43,640 nucleotides of DNA from Clostridia bacterium. Its GTDB lineage: Bacteria > Bacillota > Clostridia > Oscillospirales > RGIG8002. Shown here one piece after another: positions 24,320 to 32,920 of this stretch. The notes beneath the pieces are model-generated. The model worked only from the letters and a program-made list of their open reading frames with translations. It was not told the origin of the DNA and did no database searches. The stretch lies in assembly GCA_017438525.1 (NCBI GenBank), contig JAFRVI010000076.1, positions 1 through 43,640 on the forward strand, in the 5' to 3' direction. The first letter of the stretch is position 1, and each line of letters begins with the position of its first letter. The position numbers and the translations under genes were made by a program.

Positions 24320-26853
24320 GCAAGGAAAGAGAAAAGGAATATCTTGAAAAGTTAGGCGTGCCCTCGAAGGACTATTCGGGAGTGCCTGTCGACCGCACCT
24401 TCTCGCTGGACGACATCCTGCGCGAGATCGAGGGAGACAAGGCGGTGCCGTTCGCGAAGGAGGAACCGAAGCCCGAGCCCAAGCCCGAGCCGAAACCCGA
24501 GCCGAAACCCGAGCCCGTAAAAGCGCCTGTCATCCTGAACGAAGTGAAGGATCCCACGCCTTCCGCAGAACCTCTGCAAAAGGAAGGGGATTCCTCGTCG
24601 CCGGCGGCTCCTCGGAATGACAGTCACGCGCCCGCGCCGGAGGCGAAACCCGCGCCCACAGCGGAAGAAAAGCCCGCGCCCGTGCAGCTTCCGGAGCCGG
24701 AGATCGCCGCGACCGTCCGCGTTCCCGCCGTGAAGAAAAAGCGCCCGTCGCTTGAGGATACCCGCAGTCTGAAGCTTTTCAGCACCATCGAGATCGAGGC
24801 GCAGCCCGAGGAATACGCCGTCACCGTCGAGGAGGGCGGCGAGCCGAAGGTCGAGGGCGGCACGGTCGTTTTCGCGCCGCCGGCGAAGGAGGAGCCACCG
24901 AAGAAGCGCGCTCCGCGCAAGCCGCGCAACAGCGAGGCGGAGCCGGATCAGCTCTTCTTTGACGGAGCCGGACCGGTCAACGTGATGACAAACGCCAAGG
25001 AGCCGCCGGCGGAGAAGGCGGACGCCGACGCCGTCGCCGCGGGCTTCAAGGAGAGCGTTGAGAACAATATCAGAGAAAACGTCCGCAAGACCTACAACGT
25101 GCCCGAGCCGGAAGAAGCGGCTCCGGACGAGGAAGCCGAATACCACGGCGAGCCGGATGATTACTACCTTGTCGAAGAGGAGCTTCGCGCCCGCCGCAGC
25201 GACGGCGTGCTTAAGACCGTTTTCCTCGCGGCGTGCTCACTGCTGCTGCTCATCATCGACGTTTTCGCGCTGAAATCCGAATCCGCGGCGACCGAACGCG
25301 ACATCGCCGTAGTCTATCTTTTCATCAGCGCGGTCGTCAGTCTGCTGACGCTTGCGTTCAGCATTCCCTTCGTCAAGCGCGCGTTCGCGCAGCTTCAGTC
25401 GCTGAAGATCCGGGCGGAATCCGCCGCCGTGATATGCACGGCCGTCGCGGTGATACAGAATATCGCCCTTATAATAGACCCGTCATACATATCCGAGGGA
25501 ACGGTCGGAGTCTATAACTTCCTGCCCGCCGTGATGCTGTTGTTCATACGGCTCGGCGACCTGCAGATGGTGCGCCACATCCGCGGCAACATGAAGTTCG
25601 TCAGCGAGCGGAAGCGGCTCGCCGCCGCCGTGATGGTCGACGACGAGGAGCTCGCGGAGGACGTCTCCGGCGGCCAGATCTCCGGCGAAGCCCGCCTCTG
25701 CGCGCCGCACCGCACCGACGCCGTCGTCGGAGTGGTCGAAGCGTCCTCAAAGGAGAGCGACGCGGATAATTCCGTCGGCAAGCTCTTCATCGGAGCCGCC
25801 GCCGCGGCGCTGCTGATCGCGCTCGTTTCGGCGATCTGGAGGGGAGCGTCCTTCGGCATCGCGCTGTCGGTGTTCACCGCCGCGCTCTGCGCCGGAACGC
25901 CGCTGATGAGCATTTTCGTCACCGTTCTTCCGCTGACGCGTATCAACCGCCGCCTCAACCGCAAGGGAGGCGCGATCCTCAACTTCGAGTCCGCCGTTGC
26001 CATCGCGGAGGCGAACGGCATCGTCATTTCCGATACGGACGTTTTTCCGGACAGATCCATAATCCTGCACGGGATGAGTCTTTTCAACAACGCGCCGATG
26101 GACGGCGTCATAGCGGATACCGTCAGCGTGCTTAACGCCGCCGGCGGAGCGCTCGGCAAGGTCTTTGAGGGCAGCGTCGCCGATAAGTCCATCCTGCGCG
26201 AGATAGACAGCATCGAATGCGTCGACGAAATGGGCGTCGTCTGTCGCAGTCAGGGCAGGGAGCTCCTGCTCGGCAGCCGCGACTTCATGAAGGCGTATCA
26301 GATACCCGTCCCGTCGTCGAGCTACGAGGCGCGCGTTTCCGGCGGAGACCGCCACGTCTTCTACCTCGCCTCCGATATGCAGCTTTGCGCGATGTACGTC
26401 GTGACCTACGGCGTCGCGGACGTCGCCAAGCGCCGCCTGCGCCGCGCCGAGGACGCGGGGCTGACGCTGCTCATCGCGACGAAGGACACCAACGTTACCA
26501 AAGAGATACTTTCCAACCGCATGAAGCTCAGCAACGCGACCGTCAAGGTCATCAGCGCCCGCGCGCTCGACAAGCTGGAGCGCAGGTATAAGAAGGCGCG
26601 GAGCATTTCCGCCGGCGTCGTCGTCGGCGATGACTGCTGCGCCCTGCCGGAAGCGGCCGTCTGCGCGTCGAAGCTCAAGAGCAGCGTGGCGTTCAATATC
26701 GCGGCGCTGATCGCTTCCGCGGTGATAGGCCTGATCTTCGTCGCGGTCTTCTCATTCGCGGCGACGCCGTCGGCGATCGAGGCGTGGAAGATACTCATCT
26801 ACGCGCTCTTCTGGACGCTGCCCGTGCTGGTGCTGTCGTCCTCGCATAAGTAA
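24316..26853 (+). CDS. Degenerate P-type ATPase-like membrane protein with long Pro-rich cytoplasmic N-terminus
   Basis: An 845-residue protein. Residues 1-298 are disordered and cytoplasmic, with PKPEP repeats (~51-68) and a repeat-derived insert (~71-104). TM helices follow (~300-318, 331-351, 370-388, 398-415), then a small soluble part, TMs ~489-507 and 512-535, a large cytoplasmic part (~545-785) and two C-terminal TMs. Order and local sequence match P1B ATPases: CAGTPLMSIFVTVLPL in place of the CPC helix, NRKGGAILNFESAVAIAEANGIVIS before the phosphorylation loop, LLLGSRDFM, ATKDTN in place of TGDN, VVVGDDCCALPEA in place of GDGxND. The DKTGT motif is absent (SDTDVF at 572-577) and no TGES actuator loop is seen. 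So it most likely cannot pump ions. A sensory or scaffolding role is my inference. It is coupled to rlmB by ATGA. Confidence 0.7.
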   Translation: MSKEREKEYLEKLGVPSKDYSGVPVDRTFSLDDILREIEGDKAVPFAKEEPKPEPKPEPKPEPKPEPVKAPVILNEVKDPTPSAEPLQKEGDSSSPAAPRNDSHAPAPEAKPAPTAEEKPAPVQLPEPEIAATVRVPAVKKKRPSLEDTRSLKLFSTIEIEAQPEEYAVTVEEGGEPKVEGGTVVFAPPAKEEPPKKRAPRKPRNSEAEPDQLFFDGAGPVNVMTNAKEPPAEKADADAVAAGFKESVENNIRENVRKTYNVPEPEEAAPDEEAEYHGEPDDYYLVEEELRARRSDGVLKTVFLAACSLLLLIIDVFALKSESAATERDIAVVYLFISAVVSLLTLAFSIPFVKRAFAQLQSLKIRAESAAVICTAVAVIQNIALIIDPSYISEGTVGVYNFLPAVMLLFIRLGDLQMVRHIRGNMKFVSERKRLAAAVMVDDEELAEDVSGGQISGEARLCAPHRTDAVVGVVEASSKESDADNSVGKLFIGAAAAALLIALVSAIWRGASFGIALSVFTAALCAGTPLMSIFVTVLPLTRINRRLNRKGGAILNFESAVAIAEANGIVISDTDVFPDRSIILHGMSLFNNAPMDGVIADTVSVLNAAGGALGKVFEGSVADKSILREIDSIECVDEMGVVCRSQGRELLLGSRDFMKAYQIPVPSSSYEARVSGGDRHVFYLASDMQLCAMYVVTYGVADVAKRRLRRAEDAGLTLLIATKDTNVTKEILSNRMKLSNATVKVISARALDKLERRYKKARSISAGVVVGDDCCALPEAAVCASKLKSSVAFNIAALIASAVIGLIFVAVFSFAATPSAIEAWKILIYALFWTLPVLVLSSSHK
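24527..24623 (+). repeat. Small palindromic repeat inserted in frame in the ATPase-like gene
   Basis: A 97-bp segment bounded by CTGTCAT (24527-24533) and ATGACAG (24617-24623), containing CATCCTGAACGAAGTGAAGG on the left and GGATTCCTCG on the right. This has the form of the widespread intergenic TCATCCTGA...GAATGACA repeats. It is read as VILNEVKDP...RNDS, so the repeat sits inside a disordered coding region without breaking the frame. Single half-copies occur near 29990 and 41076. Confidence 0.7.
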
Positions 26854-26868
26854 AAAAGGAGTACCCCA

Positions 26869-28023
26869 ATGACAGAAAAAGCAGTAGAACATTTCAGACA
26901 GCTCATCGAAGAACAGCTCGCGCGCGTCGAGCGCATGAAGGCGGACGCCGGCTTCGTCGACTACGCGGCGCTGGATAAGCTCGTCATCGGCGTCTGCGGC
27001 GGCGACGGCATCGGACCCGTCATCTCCCGCGAGGCCGCCCGCGTGCTCGAATACCTGCTCGCCGGCGAAGTCGCCGCGGGCAAGGTCGAGTTCCGCTATA
27101 TCGACGGGCTGACGATAGAGAACCGCGTCGCCTGCGGCAAGGCGATACCGGACGACGTCATGGCGCAGCTTAAAGGTTGCCACGTCATCCTCAAAGGCCC
27201 GACCACGACTCCCCAGGCGGGCGGCGATATGCCGAACATAGAGAGCGCGAACGTCGCCATGCGCAAGGCGCTCGACCTCTTCGCGAACGTCCGTCCGGTC
27301 AAGATCCCCGAGCAGGGCATAGACTGGACCTTCTTCCGCGAGAACACCGAGGGCTCCTACGTCCTCGGTTCGAAGGGCGTGAACGTCACCGACGACCTCG
27401 CCTTCGACTTCACCGTCACTACGAAGCAGGGCAGCACCCGCATCGCGCGCCTCGCCTACGAGTTCGCGCGCGCCAACGGCAAGCCCCGCGTTTCGCTCAT
27501 CCAGAAGGCGAACGTCATCAAGACGACGGACGGCAACTTCCTGCGCGACTGCCACGCCGTCGCGGCGGAGTACCCCGAGATAATCACGGACGAGTGGTAT
27601 ATCGACATCACCACCGCGAAGCTGCTTGACGAGAAGCGCCGCCGCGACTTTTCCGTCTTCGTGCTGCCGAACCTCTACGGCGACATCGTCACCGACGAAG
27701 CCGCGGAGCTTCAGGGCGGCGTCGGCACCGCCGGCTCCGCGAATATCGGCACGCGCTACGCGATGTTCGAGGCGATCCACGGCTCCGCGCCGCGTATGGT
27801 CGCCGAGGGGCGCGATATCTACGCCGACCCCTGTTCGATGCTCCGCGCCGCCGTGATGCTGCTCAACCACGTCGGCAGGAACGGCAAAGCCGCGCTGCTC
27901 GAGCGCGCGCTTGATATCTGTATGATAGAAGAAAAACGCCTGACCATAACCGGCCGCAGCGACGGCGCGACCTGCTCCGCCTTCGGCGACTACGTTATGG
28001 AAACGGTGGAAAAGCTGAAGTAG
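26869..28023 (+). CDS. icd: Isocitrate dehydrogenase family enzyme
   Basis: A 384-residue beta-decarboxylating dehydrogenase that likely turns isocitrate into 2-oxoglutarate and CO2. Key residues are GGDGIGP near the start of the fold, the substrate segment ESANVAMRKALDLFANVRPVK (Ser-x-Asn-x3-Arg as in isocitrate enzymes rather than isopropylmalate enzymes), ENTEGSY, IQKANVIK, NLYGDIVTDEAAELQGGVGTAGSANIG and HGSAP. The residues after HGSAP (RMV) do not give a clear NAD or NADP signature. It has a ~37-residue N-terminal helical extension. A GGAG ribosome site lies 15 bases after the upstream gene's stop. An isopropylmalate or homoisocitrate role is less likely but not excluded. Confidence 0.85.
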   Translation: MTEKAVEHFRQLIEEQLARVERMKADAGFVDYAALDKLVIGVCGGDGIGPVISREAARVLEYLLAGEVAAGKVEFRYIDGLTIENRVACGKAIPDDVMAQLKGCHVILKGPTTTPQAGGDMPNIESANVAMRKALDLFANVRPVKIPEQGIDWTFFRENTEGSYVLGSKGVNVTDDLAFDFTVTTKQGSTRIARLAYEFARANGKPRVSLIQKANVIKTTDGNFLRDCHAVAAEYPEIITDEWYIDITTAKLLDEKRRRDFSVFVLPNLYGDIVTDEAAELQGGVGTAGSANIGTRYAMFEAIHGSAPRMVAEGRDIYADPCSMLRAAVMLLNHVGRNGKAALLERALDICMIEEKRLTITGRSDGATCSAFGDYVMETVEKLK

Positions 28024-28035
28024 AGCGTTCGTATC

Positions 28036-28181
28036 GGCTCCCCTGTGCAAGGGGAGCTGTCGTCGCCGGAACGGCGATGACTGAGGGGTTGTCGGCTTCC
28101 GGAAAGCCGGCTGAGTAATTTTCACAACCCCTCCGTCATTTTTGCAAGCAAAAATGCCACCTCCCCTTGCACAGGGGAGGC
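28036..28181. repeat. MITE-like intergenic element R1 with terminal inverted repeats
   Basis: A 146-bp near-palindrome filling the gap after icd. The ends 28036-28058 and 28159-28181 are inverted repeats of 23 bases with two mismatches, and each end is itself a small hairpin (CTCCCCT...AGGGGAG). Inside are CTGAGGGGTTG (28081-28091) / CAACCCCTC and variable hairpins such as TCGCCG-GAA-CGGCGA. No coding sequence. Such elements are frequent between genes in gut Clostridia. Confidence 0.78.
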
Positions 28182-28211
28182 ATACCAACGCCACACAAGG
28201 AGGAACCCCAT

Positions 28212-28955
28212 ATGTCAGTCTACACCAACATCGCCCTGCAGCTCTGGAGCTGCCACGAAGACGCCGAAAACGACCTTGAAGGCACCCTGCGCCGCCTCGC
28301 CGGGACGGGCATAAACGGCTTCGAGCATTTCAAGGTCACCGACTACACGCGCGACGAGTTCGCCGCGCTTATGAAGGAATACGATATGCAGACTCCGTCC
28401 ATCCACCTCGGCTACGAGCTGTTGCTCGAGCACTGGCGGGAATACTGTGACTACCTGCTCCCGCTGGGGCTGAAGCGCTTCGTCATGCCCGGCTGGCATC
28501 CGCAGAACGACGACGAGTACTACCGCTTCGTCGAGGGCTTCGACGAGCTGGGCAGAAAGATCCGCTCCGCCGGCGCGGACCTGCTCTATCACAATCACAT
28601 CGTCGAGTTCACCGAGTGCAAAAAGGACGGCAAGCCATACTGGTTCCGTATGGCGGAGGACTGCCCGGAGATCGCCTTCCAGCTCGACTGCTACTGGGCG
28701 AAGCTCGGCGGCTGCGACATTATGGAAATGCTGGATAAATACCCCGACCGCATCCGCAGCTTACATATCAAAAACGGCAAGGGCGAACACCCCTCCTGCG
28801 ATATCGACAAGGGTATCATCGACTTCGAGCCGATCCTCGCCCGCGCCGAACAGCTCGGTATGGACTGGACGGTGCTGGAGTTCGAGGCGGAGCCGAAGGA
28901 TACCTACGTCTTCTGCGAAAACGCCGTCAGATACATCAAGGGGCTTAAAAAATAA
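28212..28955 (+). CDS. Sugar phosphate isomerase/epimerase-like TIM-barrel protein
   Basis: A 247-residue member of the xylose isomerase-like TIM-barrel superfamily. Possible metal-binding positions include His in LLYHNHIVEF with its Glu, Asp in FQLDCYW, His in SLHIKNGKG and Glu in TVLEFEAEP. The ATG at 28212 has AAGGAGG seven bases upstream; the longer frame starts in the R1 repeat. It is followed 48 bases later by a GH130 phosphorylase gene, so a role in handling a sugar from that pathway is plausible. The substrate is unknown. Confidence 0.8.
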   Translation: MSVYTNIALQLWSCHEDAENDLEGTLRRLAGTGINGFEHFKVTDYTRDEFAALMKEYDMQTPSIHLGYELLLEHWREYCDYLLPLGLKRFVMPGWHPQNDDEYYRFVEGFDELGRKIRSAGADLLYHNHIVEFTECKKDGKPYWFRMAEDCPEIAFQLDCYWAKLGGCDIMEMLDKYPDRIRSLHIKNGKGEHPSCDIDKGIIDFEPILARAEQLGMDWTVLEFEAEPKDTYVFCENAVRYIKGLKK

Positions 28956-29003
28956 TATACTCTCTGTATAATTATTCAAAATAATTCTACCCGGAGGAAA
29001 ACT

Positions 29004-29960
29004 ATGGGAAAAGTAATGCTTAAAAAATACGAAGGCAACCCGATAATCACGCCGAAGGATATGCCGTTCAGGTGCGAAACGGTCTACAACGCCGGCGCCG
29101 CGAAGCTGGGGGACGAGTATATACTCCTGCTCCGCTGCGGCAGAACGGACGGCCGCTCGGTCTTCGGCCTCGCGCGGTCGAAGGACGGCTACAACTTCGA
29201 GATACATCCCGAGCCGGTCTTTCAGAAGGCGGAGAGCGGGATATTCAAGAACCCCGAGAACAAGGGGGTCGAGGATCCGCGCGTCACTCAGATAGGGGAT
29301 ACCTACTACATCTTCTATTCCTGCTTCGCGACCTACGGCTTCCAGATAGGCATCGCGAAGACGAAGGATTTCCTGCACATCGAGCGCATGGGACTTACCA
29401 CCGCGATCGACTACCGCAACTGCGTGCTTTTCCCGGAGAAGATAAACGGCGAATACGTCCGCTTCGAGCGCCCGAACTTCGCGAACGCGGGCAACAGCGG
29501 CATCTTCATCAGCTATTCGCCCGACCTGATCCACTGGGGCAATCAGCAGTTCATCATGACGACCGACCCCTACGATATATGGCAGGATAACAAGATCGGC
29601 CCCGGCGCGCCCCCGATAAAGACGCCGCGCGGCTGGCTGAATATCTATCACGCGACCACGAACACGATGGCGGGGCAGATCTACCGCCTCGGCTGCGCGG
29701 TGCACGACCTGAACGATCCGCGCAAGGTCATCGGCAGGATGCACGACTTCATCCTTGCGCCGGAAGCGCCCTACGAGCGCAGCGGCTACGTCGCGAACGT
29801 CGTCTTCACCTGCGGCGCGGTCGCGGACGACGACGGCACGCTGAAGGTCTATTACGGCGGCGCGGATACCGTCATGTGTGTCGCGGAGGGCAATATCGAG
29901 GAGCTGGTGGACGCCGCCCTCGCCGACGGCCCCGACACTACGGTAAAGGTCGAATTCTGA
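29004..29960 (+). CDS. GH130 family glycoside phosphorylase (beta-mannoside type)
   Basis: A 318-residue five-bladed beta-propeller enzyme of family GH130. It has the N-terminal YEGNPIITP, the catalytic Asp in GVEDPRVT (near residue 91), DNKIGPGAPPIKTPRGWLNIYH, and the closing NVVFTCGAVADDDGTLKVYYGGADT. GH130 enzymes cleave beta-1,2- or beta-1,4-mannosides with phosphate to give mannose 1-phosphate; a minority are hydrolases. No signal peptide, so it acts in the cytoplasm on imported oligosaccharide. Ribosome site GGAGG; a TATAAT at 28967-28972 may serve as its -10 box, though the -35 is poor. Confidence 0.9.
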   Translation: MGKVMLKKYEGNPIITPKDMPFRCETVYNAGAAKLGDEYILLLRCGRTDGRSVFGLARSKDGYNFEIHPEPVFQKAESGIFKNPENKGVEDPRVTQIGDTYYIFYSCFATYGFQIGIAKTKDFLHIERMGLTTAIDYRNCVLFPEKINGEYVRFERPNFANAGNSGIFISYSPDLIHWGNQQFIMTTDPYDIWQDNKIGPGAPPIKTPRGWLNIYHATTNTMAGQIYRLGCAVHDLNDPRKVIGRMHDFILAPEAPYERSGYVANVVFTCGAVADDDGTLKVYYGGADTVMCVAEGNIEELVDAALADGPDTTVKVEF

Positions 29961-30068
29961 CCTCGGCAAAGACCGGGACCCGACCTCTGTCATTCCGGGC
30001 GTAAGCGAGGGATCTCCCATAATAAGCGGGGATTGTAAAGATAAAAAACAAAGGGTAGAGGGAAACGA
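29961..30068. repeat. Intergenic half-copy of a TCATTCC-type repeat
   Basis: The gap contains GTCATTCCGGGCGTAAGCG followed by AGGGATCTCCC (about 29988-30018), one arm of the small palindromic repeat family also seen in the ATPase-like gene. The partner arm is absent. Nothing else is seen in the gap apart from the GAGGGAAACGA ribosome site of the next gene. Confidence 0.5.
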
Positions 30069-30989
30069 ATGAGGCACGTATTCATCATCAACCCGAACAC
30101 AGTCAAAAAACTGCGCTCGAAGCTTGTTTCCGACGTTGAATCCGCCTGCGAAAAGGCGGGCGTCGATTGGGAAATATACTATACCGACGCGCCCCGCGCC
30201 GCTGAAAAGTACGTCCGCGAGCTGGCGGAAACGGGCGCGTCGCTGCGTTTTTACGCCTGCGGCGGCGACGGCACGATAGCGGAGGCGGCTAACGGCGCTT
30301 TCGGCTTCCCGAACGTCGAGATCGCGGCGATCCCGTCGGGAACGGGCAACGACTTCGTGCGAAACTTCGCGCCTGCGGAGGCGTTCACCGACGTCGCCCG
30401 CCAGATAAACGGCAGGGCGGCGGCGTTCGACCTGATAAAAGCGAACGACCGCTTTGCCGTCAACACCATAAACATCGGCTTCGATTGCGCGGTGGTCGAC
30501 CTCGTCGAGCGCAGGCGCGGCTTCCCGCTTTTCAAGGGTGCGAACGCCTACACCGTCGCCGCGTTCCTCGAGATGTTCCCGATGCCGAAGTGCGAGCTGA
30601 AGCTCGAATGGGACGGCAGGGTCGAGGAAAGACGGCTGACGCTCTGTTCGATAGCGAACGGGCGCTACTGCGGTGGCGGCTTCATGTCGAATCCGACCGC
30701 GCGGCTTGACGACGGGCTGATAGACGTCTTCCGCGCCGACGGAAAGGTCGGCCGCGTCGGCTTCCTGAAGCTTGTCGGCGACTACCGCAAGGGCACCCAC
30801 CTCGAGAATCCGAAAATGAAGGATAAGCTCGATTATTTCCAAACGAAAGAAATGACGATCAGCGCCGCCGAGCCGTTCAGATACTGCTCCGACGGTGAAG
30901 TCATGACCGCGGACGAGCTGAAGATATCGGTCGTTCCCGCGGCGCTGCGCTTCGTAATTCCGGAGGGCGCCGCGCTGACGAGCTTGTGA
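30069..30989 (+). CDS. Diacylglycerol kinase-family lipid kinase (YegS/DgkB-like)
   Basis: A 306-residue soluble kinase with the DAGK catalytic domain. It has FIINPNT at the start, the nucleotide motif YACGGDGTIAEAANG (near residue 65), IPSGTGNDFVRNF, GFDCAVVD and the C-terminal beta-sandwich with ANGRYCGGGFMSNPTARLDDGLIDV and CSDGEV. Members phosphorylate diacylglycerol or related lipids at the membrane. The exact lipid is not predictable. Ends in a hairpin overlapping its stop codon. Confidence 0.9.
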   Translation: MRHVFIINPNTVKKLRSKLVSDVESACEKAGVDWEIYYTDAPRAAEKYVRELAETGASLRFYACGGDGTIAEAANGAFGFPNVEIAAIPSGTGNDFVRNFAPAEAFTDVARQINGRAAAFDLIKANDRFAVNTINIGFDCAVVDLVERRRGFPLFKGANAYTVAAFLEMFPMPKCELKLEWDGRVEERRLTLCSIANGRYCGGGFMSNPTARLDDGLIDVFRADGKVGRVGFLKLVGDYRKGTHLENPKMKDKLDYFQTKEMTISAAEPFRYCSDGEVMTADELKISVVPAALRFVIPEGAALTSL

Positions 30990-31009
30990 CGCGCGCCGCG
31001 GCGCGTTTT
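30989..31009 (+). terminator. Short terminator after the lipid kinase gene
   Basis: ACGCGC (30989-30994) pairs with GCGCGT (31001-31006), followed by TTT. The stem is short and the T tract weak. Confidence 0.4.
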
Positions 31010-31040
31010 ATGAAAGAGAGGATAAAGAGAGGATAAACTT

Positions 31041-32873
31041 ATGAAAAAAACCGCTGCCGTCATTCTCACGCTGACGCTGCTGCTCGGACTCTTTCCGGCG
31101 GCGCTCGGACCCGTGACCGCGAAAGCGAACACTTACAAAAATATCGTGAAAACGCTGTATGAAAACGCCTTCGAGACCAACCCCTTCAAAGGGAGCTGGA
31201 CGAGCAAGGACGCCGACGGAGACGGACACGACTGGACTTTCTTCACTTCTTCGAGCGCAGTCGCCCACAGCGGCAACGGCGCTATGATGTCGCGCTCCTA
31301 CGACGACGCCGGCCACCCGCTCTTCCCGAATAACTGGCTCGTTTCGCCCTATATCGATATCCCGCTCACCGGTTATACGTATATCGGCTTCTGGGCGAAG
31401 GGTATGGACGCGGATCGCCCCGAGGAATGCTTCAACATCAGTTATATAGATAAAGAATTACCCGGCGCGCCTACCGTGCTGTCACAGACCTGTACCACCG
31501 GCGGCGAATGGAACTCATACGTTTTTGACCTTACGCAATTCGCCGGCAGGACGATATCCATCGTCATAGCGCATACGCAGCCGGAGTCCGCGTTCAATCA
31601 TTCCGCGCTCTGCATCGACGATTTCCTCGTTGATAATCACAGGTCCGTTGCGTGCATGCTTGACGAGGATTTCGAGACGGATCCCTTTGACAGAGGATGG
31701 GAAGCGATCGAATACGACGGCGACGGCTTCAACTGGGATTACTATTACGGAACGGGCTCACAAGGCAGATCGCACGGCGGAAACGGCTCCGTCTTTTCGC
31801 TGTCTTACGACGAAGCGGCGGGCAAACCGCTCGAAACGATCCACTGGTTGTATTCGCCATACTTCACCGTGCCGGAGGATGACTGGACGACGCTTCGCTT
31901 CTGGGCGAGGGAGTTCGATCCCAAAGGCACGAAGAATGATTATTTCAGAGTCGCGTATAAAGTGCAGGGAGGCACCAACGCCTACGTCATCACGGACACA
32001 ACGAAAACGGCGGCCAACTGGAAAGAATATACCGTCGACCTGACCGGTCTTGCCGGCAAAACGGTGCAGCTCGTTTTTATTCACTCGACTTATAACGGGT
32101 ATCAGCTCTTACTGGACGATATATCCGTCACCAACGAGAAGGACCCCTACGGGATATACAGTTACGATTTCGAGGAAGACCCGTTCCTGAACGGCTGGAC
32201 GAGGACGGACGCGGACGGGGACGGTATCGACTGGTTCTGGTCGCATCCCGTTCCGACGCTGCAAGACGGCACGCGCCTTTCGCGCAGCGGAACGGGCGCG
32301 GTCTGCTCGGAGTCGTTCTACGATACGAAGGCGCTGACGCCGAATAACTGGCTCACGAGCCCCTTCTTCGACGTCCCGGCGGAGGGCGAAACGACGGTTT
32401 ACTTCTGGGCGCGCGGCTCCGCGACCGGAGCGGACGCCGAGAAATTCAACGTCAGCTATTTGATTTACGGCGAGCCGCAGATCCCGACCGTGATTTCGGA
32501 GACCTTCACCTCGAAATACGAATGGCAGCGGTTCTCCGTGACGCTGCCCGATAACCTTAAAGGCAAGCGCGTCCGCGTCACGATCGCGCATTGCGACTGC
32601 ACGGATATGTACCGCCTCTACCTCGACGATTTCTACGTGCGCTGCGTGCCGCCTGAGAAGGCGGACGTGATGAAGGGCGATATGGATAAAGACGGCGAAA
32701 TCACCGTAGCCGACGCCCTCATGGCGCTGCGCATCGCGGCGAAACTCGCCGACGCGAGCGACGAAGCGGTCGCCGTCGGCGACGTCGACGCCGACGGAAG
32801 CATCACCGTAGCCGACGCGCTCGCGATCCTCCGCGTCGCCGCGAAGCTCGCGGATCAGAGCAGTCTGGGATAA
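31041..32873 (+). CDS. Secreted protein with three adhesin-like jelly-roll domains and a dockerin
   Basis: A 610-residue exported protein: signal peptide (~1-28), then three copies of the same ~160-residue domain at about 37-197, 205-363 and 370-535. Each begins with a DFE-x-DPF...GW-x-x-x-DADGDG-x-DW motif, continues with NNWL-x-SP-x-x-D-x-P and ends near DDF-x-V. This matches the choice-of-anchor-J/cleaved-adhesin (MAM-like) type. A dockerin-like pair of calcium loops follows (DMDKDGEITVADALMALRIA and DVDADGSITVADALAILRVA). Its last residues (AAKLADQSSLG) nearly equal those of the protein at 12368-15142, and the jelly-roll copies resemble its penultimate domain, so the two are likely displayed in the same way. 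No catalytic domain seen. Confidence 0.82.
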   Translation: MKKTAAVILTLTLLLGLFPAALGPVTAKANTYKNIVKTLYENAFETNPFKGSWTSKDADGDGHDWTFFTSSSAVAHSGNGAMMSRSYDDAGHPLFPNNWLVSPYIDIPLTGYTYIGFWAKGMDADRPEECFNISYIDKELPGAPTVLSQTCTTGGEWNSYVFDLTQFAGRTISIVIAHTQPESAFNHSALCIDDFLVDNHRSVACMLDEDFETDPFDRGWEAIEYDGDGFNWDYYYGTGSQGRSHGGNGSVFSLSYDEAAGKPLETIHWLYSPYFTVPEDDWTTLRFWAREFDPKGTKNDYFRVAYKVQGGTNAYVITDTTKTAANWKEYTVDLTGLAGKTVQLVFIHSTYNGYQLLLDDISVTNEKDPYGIYSYDFEEDPFLNGWTRTDADGDGIDWFWSHPVPTLQDGTRLSRSGTGAVCSESFYDTKALTPNNWLTSPFFDVPAEGETTVYFWARGSATGADAEKFNVSYLIYGEPQIPTVISETFTSKYEWQRFSVTLPDNLKGKRVRVTIAHCDCTDMYRLYLDDFYVRCVPPEKADVMKGDMDKDGEITVADALMALRIAAKLADASDEAVAVGDVDADGSITVADALAILRVAAKLADQSSLG

Positions 32874-32920
32874 CTCCGCTCGCGATCGCGCTCAAATAAC
32901 AACGAAAGGTCGGTCAAAGC

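Noticed and set aside
24316-26853. Functional metal-transporting P1B ATPase
   Set aside because: The phosphorylation motif DKTGT and the GDGxND hinge are missing, so calling it an active pump is not supported.
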